A stretch of DNA of 64,000 nucleotides from Butyrivibrio sp. VCD2006. Its GTDB lineage: Bacteria > Bacillota > Clostridia > Lachnospirales > Lachnospiraceae. The first letter of the stretch is position 1. Every line of letters starts with the position of its first letter. The DNA is taken from NCBI RefSeq assembly GCF_000423925.1, contig NZ_AUIX01000002.1:62001-126000 (forward strand), given 5' to 3'. The position numbers and the translations under genes are program-made. Below the pieces are notes generated by a model, which was not told the origin of the DNA, ran no database searches, and saw nothing but the letters and a program-made list of their open reading frames with translations. Shown one piece after another: positions 19,238 through 31,720 of the stretch.

Positions 19238-19828
19238 ATGGCAAAGGTTGATTTAAAACAGCCCATAGTAAAAGAGATTTCTGATAAGATTCAGAACGCT
19301 CAGGCACTCGTACTTGTAGATCACCGTGGTTTAACTGTTGCTGAGGACACAGAGCTTCGTAGAAAGCTTCGTGCTGAGAACGTCAGCTACAAGGTTTACA
19401 AAAATACGATGATGAACTTCGCATTCAAGGGTACAGACTTCGAGCAGCTTTCAGATCTTCTTAACGGACCTAGCGCACTTGCTATTTCCGAGACAGATCC
19501 TGCAGCTCCTGCACGTGTACTTGTTGAGTTCGCAAAGAAGGCAAAGGCACTTGAGGTCAAAGGTGGTGTGATCGAGGGCAAGCTGTATGACGCAGAAGCA
19601 CTCAAGGAGATCGCAGCAATCCTTCCCAAGGATCAGTTGCTTTCCAAGTTGCTTGGTTCTATGCAGTCACCTATCGCAAACTTCGCTCGCGTTATTAAGC
19701 AGATCGCTGAGAAGAAGGAAGAGGGTGGCGAGGCAGCACCCGCAGCAGAGGCAGCTCCCGCAGAGGCTCCTGCAGCAGAGACAGCTGAGGCTCCTGCTGA
19801 AGCAGCAGCAGAGACAACAGCTGAGTAA
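19238..19828 (+). CDS. rplJ: 50S ribosomal protein L10, with long Ala/Glu tail
   Basis: L10 (196 aa) anchors the L7/L12 stalk to 23S rRNA. The body MAKVDLKQPIVKEI, ALVLVDHRGLTV and YKNTMMNFAF is typical. From about residue 160 the protein carries a tail rich in Ala, Glu, Pro and Thr (EAAPAAEAAPAEAPAAETAE and so on), about 25-30 residues longer than common L10s. AAGGAGG precedes the ATG. The L10 leader lies upstream and rplL 46 bases downstream. Confidence 0.97.
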   Translation: MAKVDLKQPIVKEISDKIQNAQALVLVDHRGLTVAEDTELRRKLRAENVSYKVYKNTMMNFAFKGTDFEQLSDLLNGPSALAISETDPAAPARVLVEFAKKAKALEVKGGVIEGKLYDAEALKEIAAILPKDQLLSKLLGSMQSPIANFARVIKQIAEKKEEGGEAAPAAEAAPAEAPAAETAEAPAEAAAETTAE

Positions 19829-19874
19829 TTTTTAAATTTTGAAACAAACTAATTTTTAATGGAGGTAAATAATA

Positions 19875-20252
19875 ATGGCAAAGTTATCCACAGCAGAGAT
19901 TATCGATGCAATCAAAGAGTTATCCGTTCTTGAGCTGAACGATCTTGTAAAGGCTTGTGAGGAGGAGTTCGGCGTATCAGCAGCAGCTGGCGTTGTTGTA
20001 GCAGCAGCAGGCGGCGCAGCAGCAGGTGCTGAGGAAGAGAAGACAGAGTTCAACGTAGAGCTTACAGAGGTTGGCCCTAACAAGGTTAAGGTTATCAAGG
20101 TTGTTCGTGAGATCACAGGTCTTGGACTTAAGGAAGCAAAGGATCTCGTAGACAACGCTCCTAAGATGATCAAGGAAGGCGCTTCTAAGGAAGAGGCTGA
20201 TGACATCAAGGCTAAGGTTGAGGCTGAGGGCGCTAAGGTTACTCTTAAGTAA
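19875..20252 (+). CDS. rplL: 50S ribosomal protein L7/L12
   Basis: Stalk protein (125 aa) that recruits translation factors. It has an N-terminal dimerisation part ([20 protein letters not shown]), an Ala/Gly-rich hinge near residues 36-55 and the C-terminal [19 protein letters not shown] factor-binding motif. Length and order are standard. ATGGAGGT lies before the start. It is followed by a terminator, so rplJ-rplL is a separate unit from rpoBC. Confidence 0.98.
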   Translation: MAKLSTAEIIDAIKELSVLELNDLVKACEEEFGVSAAAGVVVAAAGGAAAGAEEEKTEFNVELTEVGPNKVKVIKVVREITGLGLKEAKDLVDNAPKMIKEGASKEEADDIKAKVEAEGAKVTLK

Positions 20253-20282
20253 GAAATCGCCAAACATCAAGTTTTCAGAGGG

Positions 20283-20310
20283 AGAGATGCGAAAGCATCT
20301 CTTCTTTTTT
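20283..20310 (+). terminator. Terminator after rplL
   Basis: AGAGATGC pairs with GCATCTCT around a GAAA tetraloop, followed by TCTTTTTT. It may be partial, as L12/RNA polymerase operons often have read-through here. Confidence 0.85.
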
Positions 20311-20359
20311 GCTTTATGTGGGAATTCCCACTTTGATTTATACTTGTTTAAAATAATAC

Positions 20360-20388
20360 TTGACTTAAATTTTTGTTTGTTGTATCAT
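20360..20388 (+). promoter_or_regulatory. Promoter of rpoBC
   Basis: TTGACT (20360-20365), 17 bases, TATCAT (20383-20388): a near-consensus sigma-A promoter about 95 bases before rpoB. Confidence 0.75.
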
Positions 20389-20483
20389 GGATGATGCACT
20401 ATTGTGGAGTGGTGGGCTTTTGCGCGCTTTTTTAGGTAAATGCCTTAACTACTAAATAAAAAATAAGAACGGGGTGAATGTCA

Positions 20484-23400
20484 ATGGAAAAAAACAGATT
20501 GCATCCTAGTGGCACTGGTAAGAATGTACGTATGAGTTTCCAGCGCCAGAAGGAAGTCCTGGAGATGCCGAACCTGATCGAAGTTCAGAAGAACTCCTAT
20601 CAATGGTTCCTTGACGAGGGCCTTAAAGAGGTCTTTGACGATATCTCTCCTATTGAGGATTACAGCGGTAAGCTGAGTCTTGAGTTTGTTGATTTCAAAC
20701 TTTGTGAAGATGAGATTGACAAAAACAAGAACACAATCGAGAAGTGTAAAGAGAGAGATGCGACCTTTGCAGCACCGCTGAAGGTTATGGTTCGCCTTAA
20801 TAATAAGGAGAGCGGAGAGATTGCAGAGCATGAGATTTTCATGGGTGATCTTCCTCTTATGACAGCAACCGGAACATTTGTTATCAACGGAGCAGAGCGT
20901 GTAATTGTCAGCCAGCTGGTACGTTCCCCCGGTATCTATTATGATATAACTCGTGATAAGATCGGTAAGAAGCTGATAGCATGTACTGTTATCCCTAACC
21001 GTGGAGCTTGGCTTGAGTATGAGACTGATTCCTATGATGTATTTTATGTAAGAGTAGACAGAACCAGAAAGGTACCGGTTACTGTTCTCATTCGTGCACT
21101 CGGAATTGGCTCTAATGAAGAGATTCTTGAACTCTTTGGCGATGAGCCCAAGATTCAGGCAAGTTTCACAAAGGATCCTTCAACTGATTATCAGAGTGGT
21201 CTTCTTGAATTATATAAGAAGATTCGTCCCGGTGAACCTCTCAGCGTAGAAAGTGCAGAGAGCCTTATCACCGCTATGTTCTTTGATGCAAGAAGATATG
21301 ATCTTGCTAAGGTTGGACGTTATAAATTTAATAAGAAACTTCACTTCAAGAACAGAATTAATGGACATGTTCTTGCAGAGGATGTAATAGATGAAAACAC
21401 AGGCGAGATGATCGCAGCTGCAGGTACTAAGGTTAACCGTGCACTTGCTACTGAGATTCAGAACGCAGGTATTCCTTATGTACTCATCCAGGGTGAGGAG
21501 CGTAATATCAAGGTTCTTTCTAATATGATGGTTGATATTACAAGCTTTATCGATTGTAATCCTGAAGAGCTCGGAATTACTGAGGATGTATACTATCCTG
21601 CACTCAGAGATATTCTTACAGAGTGTGCTGATAAGGATCCTGAGAGTCTTGCTGATGTTATCAGAAAGAATGTTAATGAGCTTATTCCTAAGCACATTAC
21701 TAAGGAAGATATTCTTGCTTCCATTAACTATAATATGCATCTTGAAGCCGGAATCGGTCATGACGATGATATCGATCACCTTGGAAATCGTCGTATCCGT
21801 TGTGTTGGTGAGCTTTTACAGAACCAGTACAGAATCGGTCTTTCAAGACTTGAGCGTGTTGTTCGTGAGCGTATGACTACACATGATGCTGATGAGATCT
21901 CTGCACAGAGCCTTATCAACATTAAGCCTGTTCAGGCTGCAGTTAAGGAGTTCTTCGGATCTTCACAGCTGTCACAGTTCATGGATCAGAACAACCCTCT
22001 TGGTGAGCTTACTCACAAGCGTCGTCTTTCAGCACTTGGTCCCGGCGGTCTTTCACGAGACAGAGCAGGATTCGAGGTTCGAGACGTACACTATACTCAC
22101 TATGGACGTATGTGCCCTATCGAGACTCCTGAAGGTCCTAACATCGGACTTATCAACTCACTTGCAAGCTACGCAAGAGTTAACCAGTATGGTTTCGTAG
22201 AGGCTCCTTATCGTAAGGTAGACCGCACAGATCCTCAGAATCCTCGTGTAACAGATGAGGTTGAGTATCTTACAGCGGATGAAGAAGATAATTACCATGT
22301 AGCTCAGGCTAACACTCCTCTTGATGAGGAAGGCCATTTCAAGAAGAACAACGCTTCCGGACGTTTCAGAGAGGAAACATCTGAGTATCCGAAGACTATG
22401 TTCGAGTACATGGACGTATCTCCGAGAATGGTATTCTCAGTAGCTACAGCACTTATTCCTTTCCTTGAGAATGACGATGCTAACCGTGCTCTTATGGGAT
22501 CAAACATGCAGCGTCAGGCAGTGCCGCTTCTTACAACAGAAGCTCCTGCAGTAGGAACAGGTATGGAGCAGAAGGCAGCTGTTGACTCAGGTGTCTGCGT
22601 AGTTGCCAAGAAGGATGGTGTTATCGATTTCGTTGATAGCAAACTTATCCAGATGACATACGATGATGGTGGCAAGGAAGAGTACCATCTCATTAAGTTC
22701 CAGAGAAGTAACCAGAGTAACTGCTACAACCAGAGACCTATTGTCTTCAAGGGCGACCACGTTAAGGCTGGTCAGGTTATAGCTGATGGTCCTTCAACAT
22801 ATATGGGTGAGCTTGGTCTTGGTAAGAACCCTCTTATCGGATTTATGACCTGGGAAGGTTATAACTACGAGGATGCTGTTCTTCTTAGTGAGAGACTTGT
22901 TCGCGACGATGTTTTCACTTCTATTCATATTGAAGAGTATGAGGCAGAAGCTCGCGAGACAAAGCTCGGACCCGAAGAGATTACAAGAGACGTTCCCGGT
23001 GTCGGAGATGAAGCACTTAAGGATCTTGATGATCGCGGAATTATCCGTATCGGTGCTGAGGTTCGTGCAGGTGACATTCTTGTTGGTAAGGTTACTCCTA
23101 AGGGAGAGACAGAGCTTACAGCAGAAGAGAGACTCCTTCGTGCTATCTTTGGTGAGAAGGCACGTGAGGTTAGAGATACATCACTCAAGGTTCCTCATGG
23201 TGAGTACGGTATCGTAGTTGATGCTAAGGTATTCACAAGAGAGAATGGTGATGAGCTTAGCCCGGGGGTAAACCAGGCAGTTCGTATTTATATTGCACAG
23301 AAGAGAAAGATTTCAGTCGGCGATAAGATGGCTGGTCGTCACGGTAACAAGGGTGTCGTTTCCCGCGTACTTCCTATCGAGGATATGCCTTATCTTCCTA

Positions 23401-24344
23401 ACGGTCGTCCGCTGGATATCGTGCTTAACCCTCTGGGCGTGCCTTCACGTATGAATATCGGACAGGTCCTTGAGATTCACCTTTCACTTGCTGCTAAGGC
23501 TCTTGGCTTTAACATTGCAACACCTATTTTCGATGGTGCAAACGAGAAAGATATTCAGGCAACACTTACCATGGCTAATGATTATGTAAACAGCACATGG
23601 GAAGAGTTTGAAGAGAAATATAAGGATTCTGTTGATCCTGATATTATGAAGTATCTGTATGACAACAGAGATCACAGAGAGCTTTGGAAGGGTGTTCCGA
23701 TTCACACAGATGGTAAGGTACAGCTTCGTGACGGACGTACAGGAATTCCGTTCGATTCACCGACTACTATCGGACACATGCATTACCTTAAGCTTCATCA
23801 CCTTGTTGATGATAAGATCCATGCTCGTTCAACCGGCCCTTACTCACTGGTTACACAGCAGCCTCTTGGTGGTAAGGCTCAGTTCGGTGGACAGCGTTTC
23901 GGAGAGATGGAAGTTTGGGCCCTCGAGGCTTATGGTGCAGCTTATACATTGCAGGAGATCCTGACTGTTAAGTCTGACGATGTAGTTGGTCGTGTTAAGA
24001 CCTACGAAGCTATCATCAAGGGTGATAACATTCCTGAACCCGGAGTACCTGAATCCTTTAAGGTTCTTTTGAAGGAGCTCCAGTCACTTGGTCTGGATGT
24101 ACGTGTACTTCGTGAGGATAATACAGAAGTTGAGATCATGGAGTCAGTTGATTACAGTGATTCTGACTACCGCTATGAGATTGAAGGTGAGGTAAATCGT
24201 GATTATGATCGTGAGAACCTCGCTGAGAATGGCTATCAGACACAGGCATTTGATGAAGATGGTGAGCTTGTGACTGAGGACGAAGACGGAGCAGCTTTTG
24301 AAGAAGAATTTGATGCTGCAGACGGTCTTGATGATAACTTTTAA
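20484..24344 (+). CDS. rpoB: RNA polymerase beta subunit
   Basis: Catalytic beta subunit (1286 aa from this start). An ATG six bases upstream is in frame, but GGGGTG at 20471-20476 is correctly spaced (7 bases) only for 20484, and family members begin MEKNR. The protein contains the rifampicin-binding segment with [14 protein letters not shown] near residue 493 (no obvious resistance change), [13 protein letters not shown] near 948 and the C-terminal clamp. It ends in an acidic tail of about 60 residues rich in Asp and Glu. rpoC follows after 53 bases. Confidence 0.98.
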   Translation: MEKNRLHPSGTGKNVRMSFQRQKEVLEMPNLIEVQKNSYQWFLDEGLKEVFDDISPIEDYSGKLSLEFVDFKLCEDEIDKNKNTIEKCKERDATFAAPLKVMVRLNNKESGEIAEHEIFMGDLPLMTATGTFVINGAERVIVSQLVRSPGIYYDITRDKIGKKLIACTVIPNRGAWLEYETDSYDVFYVRVDRTRKVPVTVLIRALGIGSNEEILELFGDEPKIQASFTKDPSTDYQSGLLELYKKIRPGEPLSVESAESLITAMFFDARRYDLAKVGRYKFNKKLHFKNRINGHVLAEDVIDENTGEMIAAAGTKVNRALATEIQNAGIPYVLIQGEERNIKVLSNMMVDITSFIDCNPEELGITEDVYYPALRDILTECADKDPESLADVIRKNVNELIPKHITKEDILASINYNMHLEAGIGHDDDIDHLGNRRIRCVGELLQNQYRIGLSRLERVVRERMTTHDADEISAQSLINIKPVQAAVKEFFGSSQLSQFMDQNNPLGELTHKRRLSALGPGGLSRDRAGFEVRDVHYTHYGRMCPIETPEGPNIGLINSLASYARVNQYGFVEAPYRKVDRTDPQNPRVTDEVEYLTADEEDNYHVAQANTPLDEEGHFKKNNASGRFREETSEYPKTMFEYMDVSPRMVFSVATALIPFLENDDANRALMGSNMQRQAVPLLTTEAPAVGTGMEQKAAVDSGVCVVAKKDGVIDFVDSKLIQMTYDDGGKEEYHLIKFQRSNQSNCYNQRPIVFKGDHVKAGQVIADGPSTYMGELGLGKNPLIGFMTWEGYNYEDAVLLSERLVRDDVFTSIHIEEYEAEARETKLGPEEITRDVPGVGDEALKDLDDRGIIRIGAEVRAGDILVGKVTPKGETELTAEERLLRAIFGEKAREVRDTSLKVPHGEYGIVVDAKVFTRENGDELSPGVNQAVRIYIAQKRKISVGDKMAGRHGNKGVVSRVLPIEDMPYLPNGRPLDIVLNPLGVPSRMNIGQVLEIHLSLAAKALGFNIATPIFDGANEKDIQATLTMANDYVNSTWEEFEEKYKDSVDPDIMKYLYDNRDHRELWKGVPIHTDGKVQLRDGRTGIPFDSPTTIGHMHYLKLHHLVDDKIHARSTGPYSLVTQQPLGGKAQFGGQRFGEMEVWALEAYGAAYTLQEILTVKSDDVVGRVKTYEAIIKGDNIPEPGVPESFKVLLKELQSLGLDVRVLREDNTEVEIMESVDYSDSDYRYEIEGEVNRDYDRENLAENGYQTQAFDEDGELVTEDEDGAAFEEEFDAADGLDDNF

Positions 24345-24397
24345 TATGCGGTAATAAAGTAACTGCAATCATGTAAACAACAGAAAAGAGGTTACGA

Positions 24398-27300
24398 ATG
24401 TCTGATTCTACAATGAATAAAGCAATAAACGATGCTTCAAGCGGAAGAACTTCAGCAGCACCGACATATCAGCCAATGACTTTTGACGCAATTAAGATTG
24501 GTCTCGCTTCTCCCGAGAAGATCAGAGAGTGGTCACATGGAGAAGTATTAAAGCCTGAGACCATTAACTATCGTACGCTTAAGCCGGAGAGAGATGGTCT
24601 TTTCTGCGAAAAGATCTTCGGACCCACAAAGGATTGGGAGTGTCACTGCGGAAAATATAAGAAGATTCGTTACAGAGGTGTTATCTGTGACCGTTGTGGC
24701 GTTGAGGTAACTAAGAGCAGTGTTCGTCGTGAGCGTATGGGCCACATCGAGCTTGCTGCTCCTGTATCACATATTTGGTATTTCAAGGGTATCCCCAGCC
24801 GTATGGGTCTTATCCTTGATCTCTCACCCAGAGTACTTGAGAAGGTTTTATATTTCGCTTCTTATATAGTACTTGATCCCGGTGAAACTAACCTCGAGTA
24901 CAAGCAGGTACTTTCTGAGAAGGAGTACCAGGATGCACGCGAAGAGTGGGGCGGAAAATTCCGTGCCGGTATCGGAGCTGAGGCTGTAAAAGAGCTTCTT
25001 ATGAGCATCGATCTCGAGGCAGAGTATCAGGAACTTAAAGAGGGTCTTGATACATCAAGCGGACAGAAGAAACAGCGTATTATCAAGAGACTTGAGGTTG
25101 TTGAATCTTTCCGTGAGTCAGGAAATGATCCTTCATGGATGATCCTTGACTGTATTCCGGTTATTCCTCCGGATCTTCGTCCTATGGTTCAGCTTGATGG
25201 TGGACGTTTTGCAACATCAGATCTTAACGATCTGTATCGTCGTATCATCAACCGTAATAACCGTTTGAAGAGACTTCTTGATCTTGGTGCACCGGATATC
25301 ATCGTTAGAAACGAGAAGCGTATGCTTCAAGAGGCAGTAGATGCCCTCATAGATAACGGTAGACGTGGAAGACCTGTTACAGGACCCGGTAACCGTGCAC
25401 TTAAGTCACTTTCAGACATGCTTAAAGGTAAGGGTGGTCGTTTCCGTCAGAACCTTCTTGGTAAGCGTGTTGACTATTCAGGACGTTCAGTTATTGTCGT
25501 AGGTCCTGAGCTTAAGATTTATCAGTGCGGACTTCCTAAGGAAATGGCTATCGAGCTTTTCAAGCCCTTCGTTATGAAGGAACTTGTTTCCAGAGGAATC
25601 TCACAGAACATAAAGAATGCCAAGAAGCTTGTTGAGAGACTTGACGAGCAAGTATGGGATGTACTTGAGGATGTTATCAAAGAGCATCCTGTAATGCTTA
25701 ACCGTGCTCCCACACTTCACAGACTTGGTATCCAGGCATTTGAGCCCATCCTCGTTGAAGGTAAAGCTATTAAGCTTCATCCTCTTGTATGTACACCTTT
25801 CAACGCCGACTTCGATGGTGACCAGATGGCTGTACACCTTCCTCTGTCAGTTGAGGCACAGGCAGAGAGCCGTTTCCTTATGCTGGCTCCTAACAATCTG
25901 CTTAAGCCTTCAGACGGTGGCCCTGTAAACGTTCCTACACAGGATATGGTACTTGGTATCTACTATCTTACACAGGAGCGTGAAGGCGCTAAGGGTGAGG
26001 GTAAGTTCTTCAAGAATATAGACGAAGCAATCCTTGCTTACGAGAATGACTACATTACTCTTCAGTCCAAGATTACTATTCGTGTGGATCGTAAGGATGA
26101 GAATGGCAACAAGATTTCCGGTCTTGTTGAGTCAACACTCGGAAGATTCCTGTTCAATGAATTCATTCCTCAGGATCTCGGATTTGTTGATCGTTCTATC
26201 GAAGAGAACAGATTTAAGCTTGAAATCGACTTCATGGTTGGTAAGAAACAGCTTAAGAAGATCGTAACTAATATGATCAATACTCATGGTACTTTTGCTA
26301 CAGCAGAGGTACTTGATAAGATCAAGTCAACAGGTTATCACTATTCAACAAGAGCTGCTATGACTGTATCTATCGCAGATATGACAGTGCCTCCGCAGAA
26401 GCAGGAGATGCTGGACAAGGCTCAGGCAGTTGTTGATGAGATTGCAACAAACTACCGTCGTGGTCTTATGACAGACGAAGAGCGTTATCGTCTTGTTGTT
26501 GAGACTTGGATGGAGACAGATAAACAGCTTACTGAAGTACTTCTTAAGGGACTTGATAAGTACAACAATATCCACATGATGGCAGATTCCGGTGCCCGTG
26601 GTAGTGATCAGCAGATCAAGCAGCTCGCAGGTATGCGTGGACTTATGGCTGATACAACAGGTCGTACAATCGAACTTCCTATTAAGTCAAACTTCCGTGA
26701 AGGTCTTGACGTTCTGGAGTACTTTATGTCAGCGCATGGTGCTCGTAAGGGTCTGTCTGATACAGCGCTTCGTACAGCCGATTCCGGATACCTGACACGT
26801 CGAATGGTTGATGTATCTCAGGAGCTTATTATCCGTGAGCTTGACTGTAGCGTAGGAAAGGCTACAATCCCTGGAATTACCGTTAAGGAATTCAAGGATG
26901 GTAAGGCTATGATCGAGCCTTTAGAGGATCGTATCACCGGAAGATATACATGTGAGGATATCAAGGACAAGGATGGCAACATTATTGTTAAGAAGAATCA
27001 CATAATCACCCCCAGCCGTGCTAAGAGAGTTCTTAGTGATGGTGTTAACAGTAAGGGTGAGCCGGTTACAGCTGTTAAGATTCGTACAATCCTTACATGC
27101 CGTTCACACATTGGAATCTGTGCTAAGTGCTATGGCGCTAACATGGCTACAGGTGAGCCTGTACAGGTAGGTGAGACAGTTGGTATCATCGCCGCTCAGT
27201 CAATCGGTGAGCCTGGTACACAGCTTACAATGAGAACATTCCATACCGGTGGTGTTGCCGGTGGAGATATCACACAGGGTCTTCCCCGTGTCGAAGAGCT

Positions 27301-28108
27301 TTTCGAGGCAAGAAAACCTAAGGGACTTGCTATTATTTCAGAGCTTGATGGTACAGCTACCATTAAGGATACAAAGAAGAAGCGTGAGGTTATCATCACA
27401 AATGATGAGACCGGAGAGTCAAAGGCATATCTCATTCCTTACGGATCCAGAATCAAGGTTATGGATAACGAACAGGTTGAGGCCGGTGACGAGCTTACAG
27501 AAGGTAGTGTAAATCCTCATGATCTTCTTAAGATCAAGGGTATCCGTGCAGTACAGGATTATCTGCTCCGCGAGGTTCAGAGAGTTTATCGTCTGCAGGG
27601 TGTTGATATCTGTGATAAGCACATCGAGGTTATTGTACGTCAGATGCTTAAGAAGGTTCGTATAGAGGAGAGCGGAGATACAAACTTCCTTCCCGGAACA
27701 CTTGTTGACGTGCTCGACTTTGAGGATGACAATGAGAGACTTCTCAGCGAAGGCAAGAAGCCCGCTGAAGGTAAGCAGGTTATCCTTGGTATCACCAAGG
27801 CAGCTCTTGCTACAAACTCATTCCTGTCAGCTGCTTCATTCCAGGAGACCACAAAGGTTCTTACTGATGCAGCTATCAAGGGTAAGGTTGATCCGCTTAT
27901 CGGACTTAAGGAAAATGTCATCATCGGTAAGCTGATTCCTGCAGGTACAGGTATGAAGCGTTATCGCAACACAGCTCTTAATACAGATGCTAACTTCAAG
28001 GATCCCGAGAAGCTCATCTTAAAGAAGCGCTTTGATGATGACGATGACATAATCACTGATCTCGATACTGATATAGAAGAAGTTGTTGTATCAGATGATG
28101 AGGAGTAA
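24398..28108 (+). CDS. rpoC: RNA polymerase beta' subunit
   Basis: Catalytic beta' subunit (1236 aa). The N-terminal zinc ribbon starts near residue 82 ([19 protein letters not shown]), the active-site [12 protein letters not shown] lies near 469, the bridge/trigger region ([19 protein letters not shown] and following) is intact, and the second zinc cluster has [13 protein letters not shown] near 901. It has no large inserted lineage domain. It ends in an Asp/Glu-rich tail. AAAGAGG precedes the ATG. It is co-transcribed with rpoB. Confidence 0.98.
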   Translation: MSDSTMNKAINDASSGRTSAAPTYQPMTFDAIKIGLASPEKIREWSHGEVLKPETINYRTLKPERDGLFCEKIFGPTKDWECHCGKYKKIRYRGVICDRCGVEVTKSSVRRERMGHIELAAPVSHIWYFKGIPSRMGLILDLSPRVLEKVLYFASYIVLDPGETNLEYKQVLSEKEYQDAREEWGGKFRAGIGAEAVKELLMSIDLEAEYQELKEGLDTSSGQKKQRIIKRLEVVESFRESGNDPSWMILDCIPVIPPDLRPMVQLDGGRFATSDLNDLYRRIINRNNRLKRLLDLGAPDIIVRNEKRMLQEAVDALIDNGRRGRPVTGPGNRALKSLSDMLKGKGGRFRQNLLGKRVDYSGRSVIVVGPELKIYQCGLPKEMAIELFKPFVMKELVSRGISQNIKNAKKLVERLDEQVWDVLEDVIKEHPVMLNRAPTLHRLGIQAFEPILVEGKAIKLHPLVCTPFNADFDGDQMAVHLPLSVEAQAESRFLMLAPNNLLKPSDGGPVNVPTQDMVLGIYYLTQEREGAKGEGKFFKNIDEAILAYENDYITLQSKITIRVDRKDENGNKISGLVESTLGRFLFNEFIPQDLGFVDRSIEENRFKLEIDFMVGKKQLKKIVTNMINTHGTFATAEVLDKIKSTGYHYSTRAAMTVSIADMTVPPQKQEMLDKAQAVVDEIATNYRRGLMTDEERYRLVVETWMETDKQLTEVLLKGLDKYNNIHMMADSGARGSDQQIKQLAGMRGLMADTTGRTIELPIKSNFREGLDVLEYFMSAHGARKGLSDTALRTADSGYLTRRMVDVSQELIIRELDCSVGKATIPGITVKEFKDGKAMIEPLEDRITGRYTCEDIKDKDGNIIVKKNHIITPSRAKRVLSDGVNSKGEPVTAVKIRTILTCRSHIGICAKCYGANMATGEPVQVGETVGIIAAQSIGEPGTQLTMRTFHTGGVAGGDITQGLPRVEELFEARKPKGLAIISELDGTATIKDTKKKREVIITNDETGESKAYLIPYGSRIKVMDNEQVEAGDELTEGSVNPHDLLKIKGIRAVQDYLLREVQRVYRLQGVDICDKHIEVIVRQMLKKVRIEESGDTNFLPGTLVDVLDFEDDNERLLSEGKKPAEGKQVILGITKAALATNSFLSAASFQETTKVLTDAAIKGKVDPLIGLKENVIIGKLIPAGTGMKRYRNTALNTDANFKDPEKLILKKRFDDDDDIITDLDTDIEEVVVSDDEE

Positions 28109-28132
28109 AACTTTTCATAATTATGAAAAGTT
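28109..28132. other. Perfect 24-bp palindrome after rpoC
   Basis: AACTTTTCATAA is followed directly by its exact complement in reverse, centred at 28120/28121 and starting at the last base of the rpoC stop region. There is no T-run after it, so it is not a classic terminator. It could be an RNA 3'-end stabiliser or a protein site. Confidence 0.5.
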
Positions 28133-28164
28133 CATAAAATAGTGCAATTTTAATTAGATTGTGC

Positions 28165-28193
28165 TTGACAAGGCAAATTCAAATATTTATACT
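28165..28193 (+). promoter_or_regulatory. Promoter of the str operon (rpsL-rpsG-fusA)
   Basis: TTGACA (28165-28170), 17 bases, TATACT (28188-28193): five or six of six matches at each box, one of the strongest promoters in the window, 137 bases before rpsL. Confidence 0.85.
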
Positions 28194-28209
28194 TAAAAAC
28201 TGTGCGACG

Positions 28210-28237
28210 AGCGAGAGGGCAACTATGCCCTTTCGCT
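28210..28237 (+). promoter_or_regulatory. Stable hairpin in the rpsL leader
   Basis: AGCGAGAGGGC (28210-28220) pairs with GCCCTTTCGCT (28227-28237) around AACTAT with a single G-T wobble. No T-run follows. It starts about 10 bases into the predicted transcript, so it is a candidate regulatory or stabilising 5' structure of the str mRNA. Confidence 0.55.
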
Positions 28238-28329
28238 TGATGCATGTCGGTGATTACAGGTTATTTCATGTCAGGATTTAGCCTGTTTATCATAAATTGT
28301 TTTACCAATTAATACAGGAGGTGAAAGGA

Positions 28330-28749
28330 ATGCCAACATTTAACCAGTTAGTTCGTAAAGGTCGTCAGACTTCTGAGAAGAAGTCTACAGCTCCTGCGCT
28401 TCAGAAAGGATTCAATTCTCTTCATAAGAAGGCAATTGATACTGCTTCACCGCAGAAGAGAGGCGTATGCACAGCTGTTAAGACTGCTACACCTAAGAAG
28501 CCTAACTCTGCTCTTAGAAAGATCGCCAGAGTACGTCTTTCTAACGGTATTGAGGTAACAAGCTACATTCCCGGAGAAGGTCACAACCTTCAGGAGCACA
28601 GCGTTGTTCTCATCCGTGGCGGAAGAGTTAAGGACCTGCCTGGTACAAGATATCACATTATCCGTGGAACTCTTGATACAGCAGGTGTTGCAGACCGTAA
28701 GCAGGCTCGCTCCAAGTACGGCGCTAAGAGACCTAAGGCTGCAAAATAA
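28330..28749 (+). CDS. rpsL: 30S ribosomal protein S12
   Basis: S12 (139 aa) sits at the decoding centre. The ATG at 28330 follows AGGAGGTGAAAGG; the frame is open 33 bases further up but without a better start. [13 protein letters not shown] and [17 protein letters not shown] are standard, with Lys present at the classical streptomycin-sensitivity position in PKKPNS. It is the first gene of the str operon. Confidence 0.98.
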   Translation: MPTFNQLVRKGRQTSEKKSTAPALQKGFNSLHKKAIDTASPQKRGVCTAVKTATPKKPNSALRKIARVRLSNGIEVTSYIPGEGHNLQEHSVVLIRGGRVKDLPGTRYHIIRGTLDTAGVADRKQARSKYGAKRPKAAK

Positions 28750-28914
28750 TCTAAGTAACTATCATTACAAGATCTAATTTTTTTAATAGTGTTGGTGTTT
28801 CTTTTTTTATAAAGTAAGAAAACCGCACGTACACTAAAATTAGTGAGTACCTATGATCTATAGTAAACAGATGAAGACTGACACTCATCTGCGATTCTAA
28901 AGGAGGGAAGAACC

Positions 28915-29385
28915 GTGCCGCGTAAAGGACATATTGTAAAACGTGACGTATTAGCGGATCCTTTATACGATAACAAGGTTGTAACAAAGCTTATCAACAC
29001 AGTTATGCTTGATGGTAAGAAGGGTGTTGCACAGAAGATCGTATACGGAGCATTCGCACAGGTAGAGGAGAAGGCTGGTAAGCCTGCTCTTGAAGTATTC
29101 GAGGGTGCTATGAACAACATCATGCCCGCTCTCGAGGTAAAAGCTAGACGTATCGGTGGTGCTACATATCAGGTGCCGATCGAGGTTCGTCCGGACAGAC
29201 GTCAGGCTCTTGCACTTCGCTGGCTTGTAACATTTTCTCGTAACAGAGGCGAGAAGACCATGGTTGACAGACTTGCATCAGAGATTCTTGATGCATATGG
29301 CAACACAGGTGCATCTGTAAAGAGAAAAGAAGATATGCACAAGATGGCAGAAGCAAACAAGGCATTCTCACACTACAGATTCTAA
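28915..29385 (+). CDS. rpsG: 30S ribosomal protein S7
   Basis: S7 (156 aa) organises the head of the 30S subunit. It starts with GTG after AGGAGGGAAGAACC and reads [18 protein letters not shown]. The length matches the family. A gap of 165 bases separates it from rpsL, with a T-rich stretch but no good terminator, so both are probably on one transcript. Confidence 0.98.
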   Translation: MPRKGHIVKRDVLADPLYDNKVVTKLINTVMLDGKKGVAQKIVYGAFAQVEEKAGKPALEVFEGAMNNIMPALEVKARRIGGATYQVPIEVRPDRRQALALRWLVTFSRNRGEKTMVDRLASEILDAYGNTGASVKRKEDMHKMAEANKAFSHYRF

Positions 29386-29436
29386 TTATAGAATTTTGGT
29401 GTCAGAAACGTCGATTATTATTAGGAGGATAAACCT

Positions 29437-31554
29437 TTGGCTGAAAGACAATATCCATTGGAGAGAACCAGAAACATTGGTATTATGGCTCATATCGATG
29501 CCGGTAAGACTACACTTACAGAACGTATTCTTTACTATACTGGTGTTAACTATAAGATTGGTGAGACCTATGAAGGTACTGCTACCATGGACTGGATGGA
29601 ACAGGAGCAGGAGAGAGGTATCACAATCACATCTGCAGCTACAACATGCCATTGGACACTTCAGGAAAACGGAAAGGTTAAGCCCGGTGCACAGGAGCAT
29701 CGTATCAACATTATCGACACTCCTGGCCACGTTGACTTTACTGTTGAGGTTGAGCGTTCACTTCGTGTACTTGATGGCGCAGTAGGCGTATTCAGTGCTA
29801 AGGAAGGCGTTGAGCCTCAGTCTGAGAACGTATGGCGTCAGGCTGATGGATTTAATGTTCCTCGTATGGCATTCATCAACAAGATGGATATCATCGGAGC
29901 AAACTATTTCGGAGCTGTTGAGCAGATCCGTAATAGACTTAAGAAAAATGCTATTATGATCGAAATCCCGATCGGAGCTGAGGATCAGTTCCAGGGTATT
30001 ATCGACCTTTTTGAGATGCAGGCTTACATCTACAATGATGATAAGGGTGAAGATGTAACAATCGGAGAGATCCCTGCTGATCTTAAGGACGATGCAGAGC
30101 TTTATCGTGGTGAGCTCGTAGAGAAGATCTGCGACCTCGATGAAGATCTTATGATGAAGTACCTCGAGGGTGAGGAGCCTACAAAGGAGGAGCTTAAGGC
30201 TGCTCTTCGTAAGGCAACTTGTGAGTGCAAAGCTTTCCCTGTTTGCTGTGGTTCTGCTCATAGAAACCGTGGTATCCAGAAGCTTATCGATGCTGTTATC
30301 GAGTTCATGCCTTCACCTGTTGATATCCCTGCTTGTAAGGGTACAGACATGGATGGCAATGAGGTTGAGGTTGAGTCAACAGATGATGGCCCCTTCGCAG
30401 CTCTTGCATTCAAGATTGTCAGCGATCCTTTCGTAGGAAAGCTTGCATTCTTCCGCGTATACCGTGGTACTGCAAATTCAGGTTCTTATGTACTTAATAG
30501 TACTAAGGACAACAAGGAACGTCTTGGACGTATCCTTCAGATGCACGCTAATAAGCGTTCAGACCTTGATAAGGTTTACTCAGGTGATATCGCTGCGGCT
30601 GTTGGTCTTAAGAACACAACTACAGGTGATACACTCTGTGATGATAAGAACCCCGTAATCCTTGAGTCTATGGAGTTCCCGGATCCCGTTATCGAGCTTG
30701 CTATCGAGCCTAAGACTAAGGCTGGTCAGCAGAAGCTTGATGAAGCTCTTATGAAGCTTGCAGAAGAGGATCCTACATTCAGAGCACATACTAACCCTGA
30801 GACAGGTCAGACAATCATCGCTGGTATGGGTGAGCTTCACCTTGATATCATCGTTGACAGACTTCTTCGTGAGTACAAAGTAGAAGCTAACGTTGGTGCA
30901 CCTCAGGTTGCATACAGAGAGGCTCTTCTTAATGCTTGCGATATCGAGAGTAAGTATGCTAAGCAGTCTGGTGGACGTGGTCAGTATGGTCACTGTAAAG
31001 TTCGTTTCGAGCCCATGGATGCCAACGGAGAGAACCTTTACCAGTTCGACAGCGAAGTTGTCGGCGGTTCTATTCCTAAGGAATACATCCAGCCTATCAG
31101 CGAGGGTATCGAAGAGGCTATGAAGGCAGGATCTCTTGGTGGATTCCCTGTTGTTGGTGTACATGCTACTGTATACGACGGATCATATCATGAAGTCGAT
31201 TCATCAGAAATGGCATTCCACATTGCCGGATCAATGGCATTTAAGGATGCTATGGCTAAGGGCGGAATGGTTCTCCTTGAGCCCATTATGAAGGTTGAAG
31301 TTACTATGCCTGAAGAGTACATGGGTGATGTTATCGGTGACGTTAACTCACGTCGTGGACAGGTTGAAGGTATGGATGACATGGGCGGCGGCAAGATCGT
31401 TAGAGCACATGTTCCGCTTGCTGAAATGTTCGGATATGCTACAGACCTTCGTTCAAGAACACAGGGTCGTGGTAACTACTCAATGTTCTTTGAGAAGTAT
31501 GCTCCTGTTCCGAAGAACATCCAGGAGAAAGTACTTTCCAACAAAAATGCTTAA
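29437..31554 (+). CDS. fusA: Elongation factor G
   Basis: GTPase (705 aa) that drives translocation. Visible are G1 AHIDAGKTT near residue 18, the RGITI switch near 60, DTPGHVDFT near 91 and NKMD near 145, followed by domains II-V. The start is TTG, read as [15 protein letters not shown], with AGGAGG spaced correctly; no ATG is available before the G1 motif except one that would cut into it. It follows rpsG by 51 bases in the usual rpsL-rpsG-fusA order. Confidence 0.98.
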   Translation: MAERQYPLERTRNIGIMAHIDAGKTTLTERILYYTGVNYKIGETYEGTATMDWMEQEQERGITITSAATTCHWTLQENGKVKPGAQEHRINIIDTPGHVDFTVEVERSLRVLDGAVGVFSAKEGVEPQSENVWRQADGFNVPRMAFINKMDIIGANYFGAVEQIRNRLKKNAIMIEIPIGAEDQFQGIIDLFEMQAYIYNDDKGEDVTIGEIPADLKDDAELYRGELVEKICDLDEDLMMKYLEGEEPTKEELKAALRKATCECKAFPVCCGSAHRNRGIQKLIDAVIEFMPSPVDIPACKGTDMDGNEVEVESTDDGPFAALAFKIVSDPFVGKLAFFRVYRGTANSGSYVLNSTKDNKERLGRILQMHANKRSDLDKVYSGDIAAAVGLKNTTTGDTLCDDKNPVILESMEFPDPVIELAIEPKTKAGQQKLDEALMKLAEEDPTFRAHTNPETGQTIIAGMGELHLDIIVDRLLREYKVEANVGAPQVAYREALLNACDIESKYAKQSGGRGQYGHCKVRFEPMDANGENLYQFDSEVVGGSIPKEYIQPISEGIEEAMKAGSLGGFPVVGVHATVYDGSYHEVDSSEMAFHIAGSMAFKDAMAKGGMVLLEPIMKVEVTMPEEYMGDVIGDVNSRRGQVEGMDDMGGGKIVRAHVPLAEMFGYATDLRSRTQGRGNYSMFFEKYAPVPKNIQEKVLSNKNA

Positions 31555-31624
31555 TAAATAAAGGGAGTGGCAACAATTTCTAATGGAATCGTGCCACAAT
31601 GCCCTTGTTTATACTATTTTATGC

Positions 31625-31653
31625 TTGATTTCAAGCTAAAATTCTAATATAAT
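31625..31653 (+). promoter_or_regulatory. Promoter of tuf
   Basis: TTGATT (31625-31630), 17 bases, TATAAT (31648-31653). EF-Tu thus has its own promoter as well as read-through from fusA. An A/T-rich 9-bp hairpin (31677-31699) lies just before the ribosome binding site. Confidence 0.8.
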
Positions 31654-31720
31654 CGGTATAGTCGGTTATTATGAGAAAAAATGTTGATGTAACATTTTTA
31701 TTTAAGGAGGATATTTAAAA

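Noticed and set aside
29758..30261. A - strand frame of 167 codons inside fusA
   Set aside because: It lies wholly within conserved EF-G sequence and looks like a coding shadow.
31566..31597. GTGGCA/TGCCAC inverted pair after fusA as a terminator
   Set aside because: The stem is interrupted by mismatches and no T-run follows; tuf probably receives read-through.
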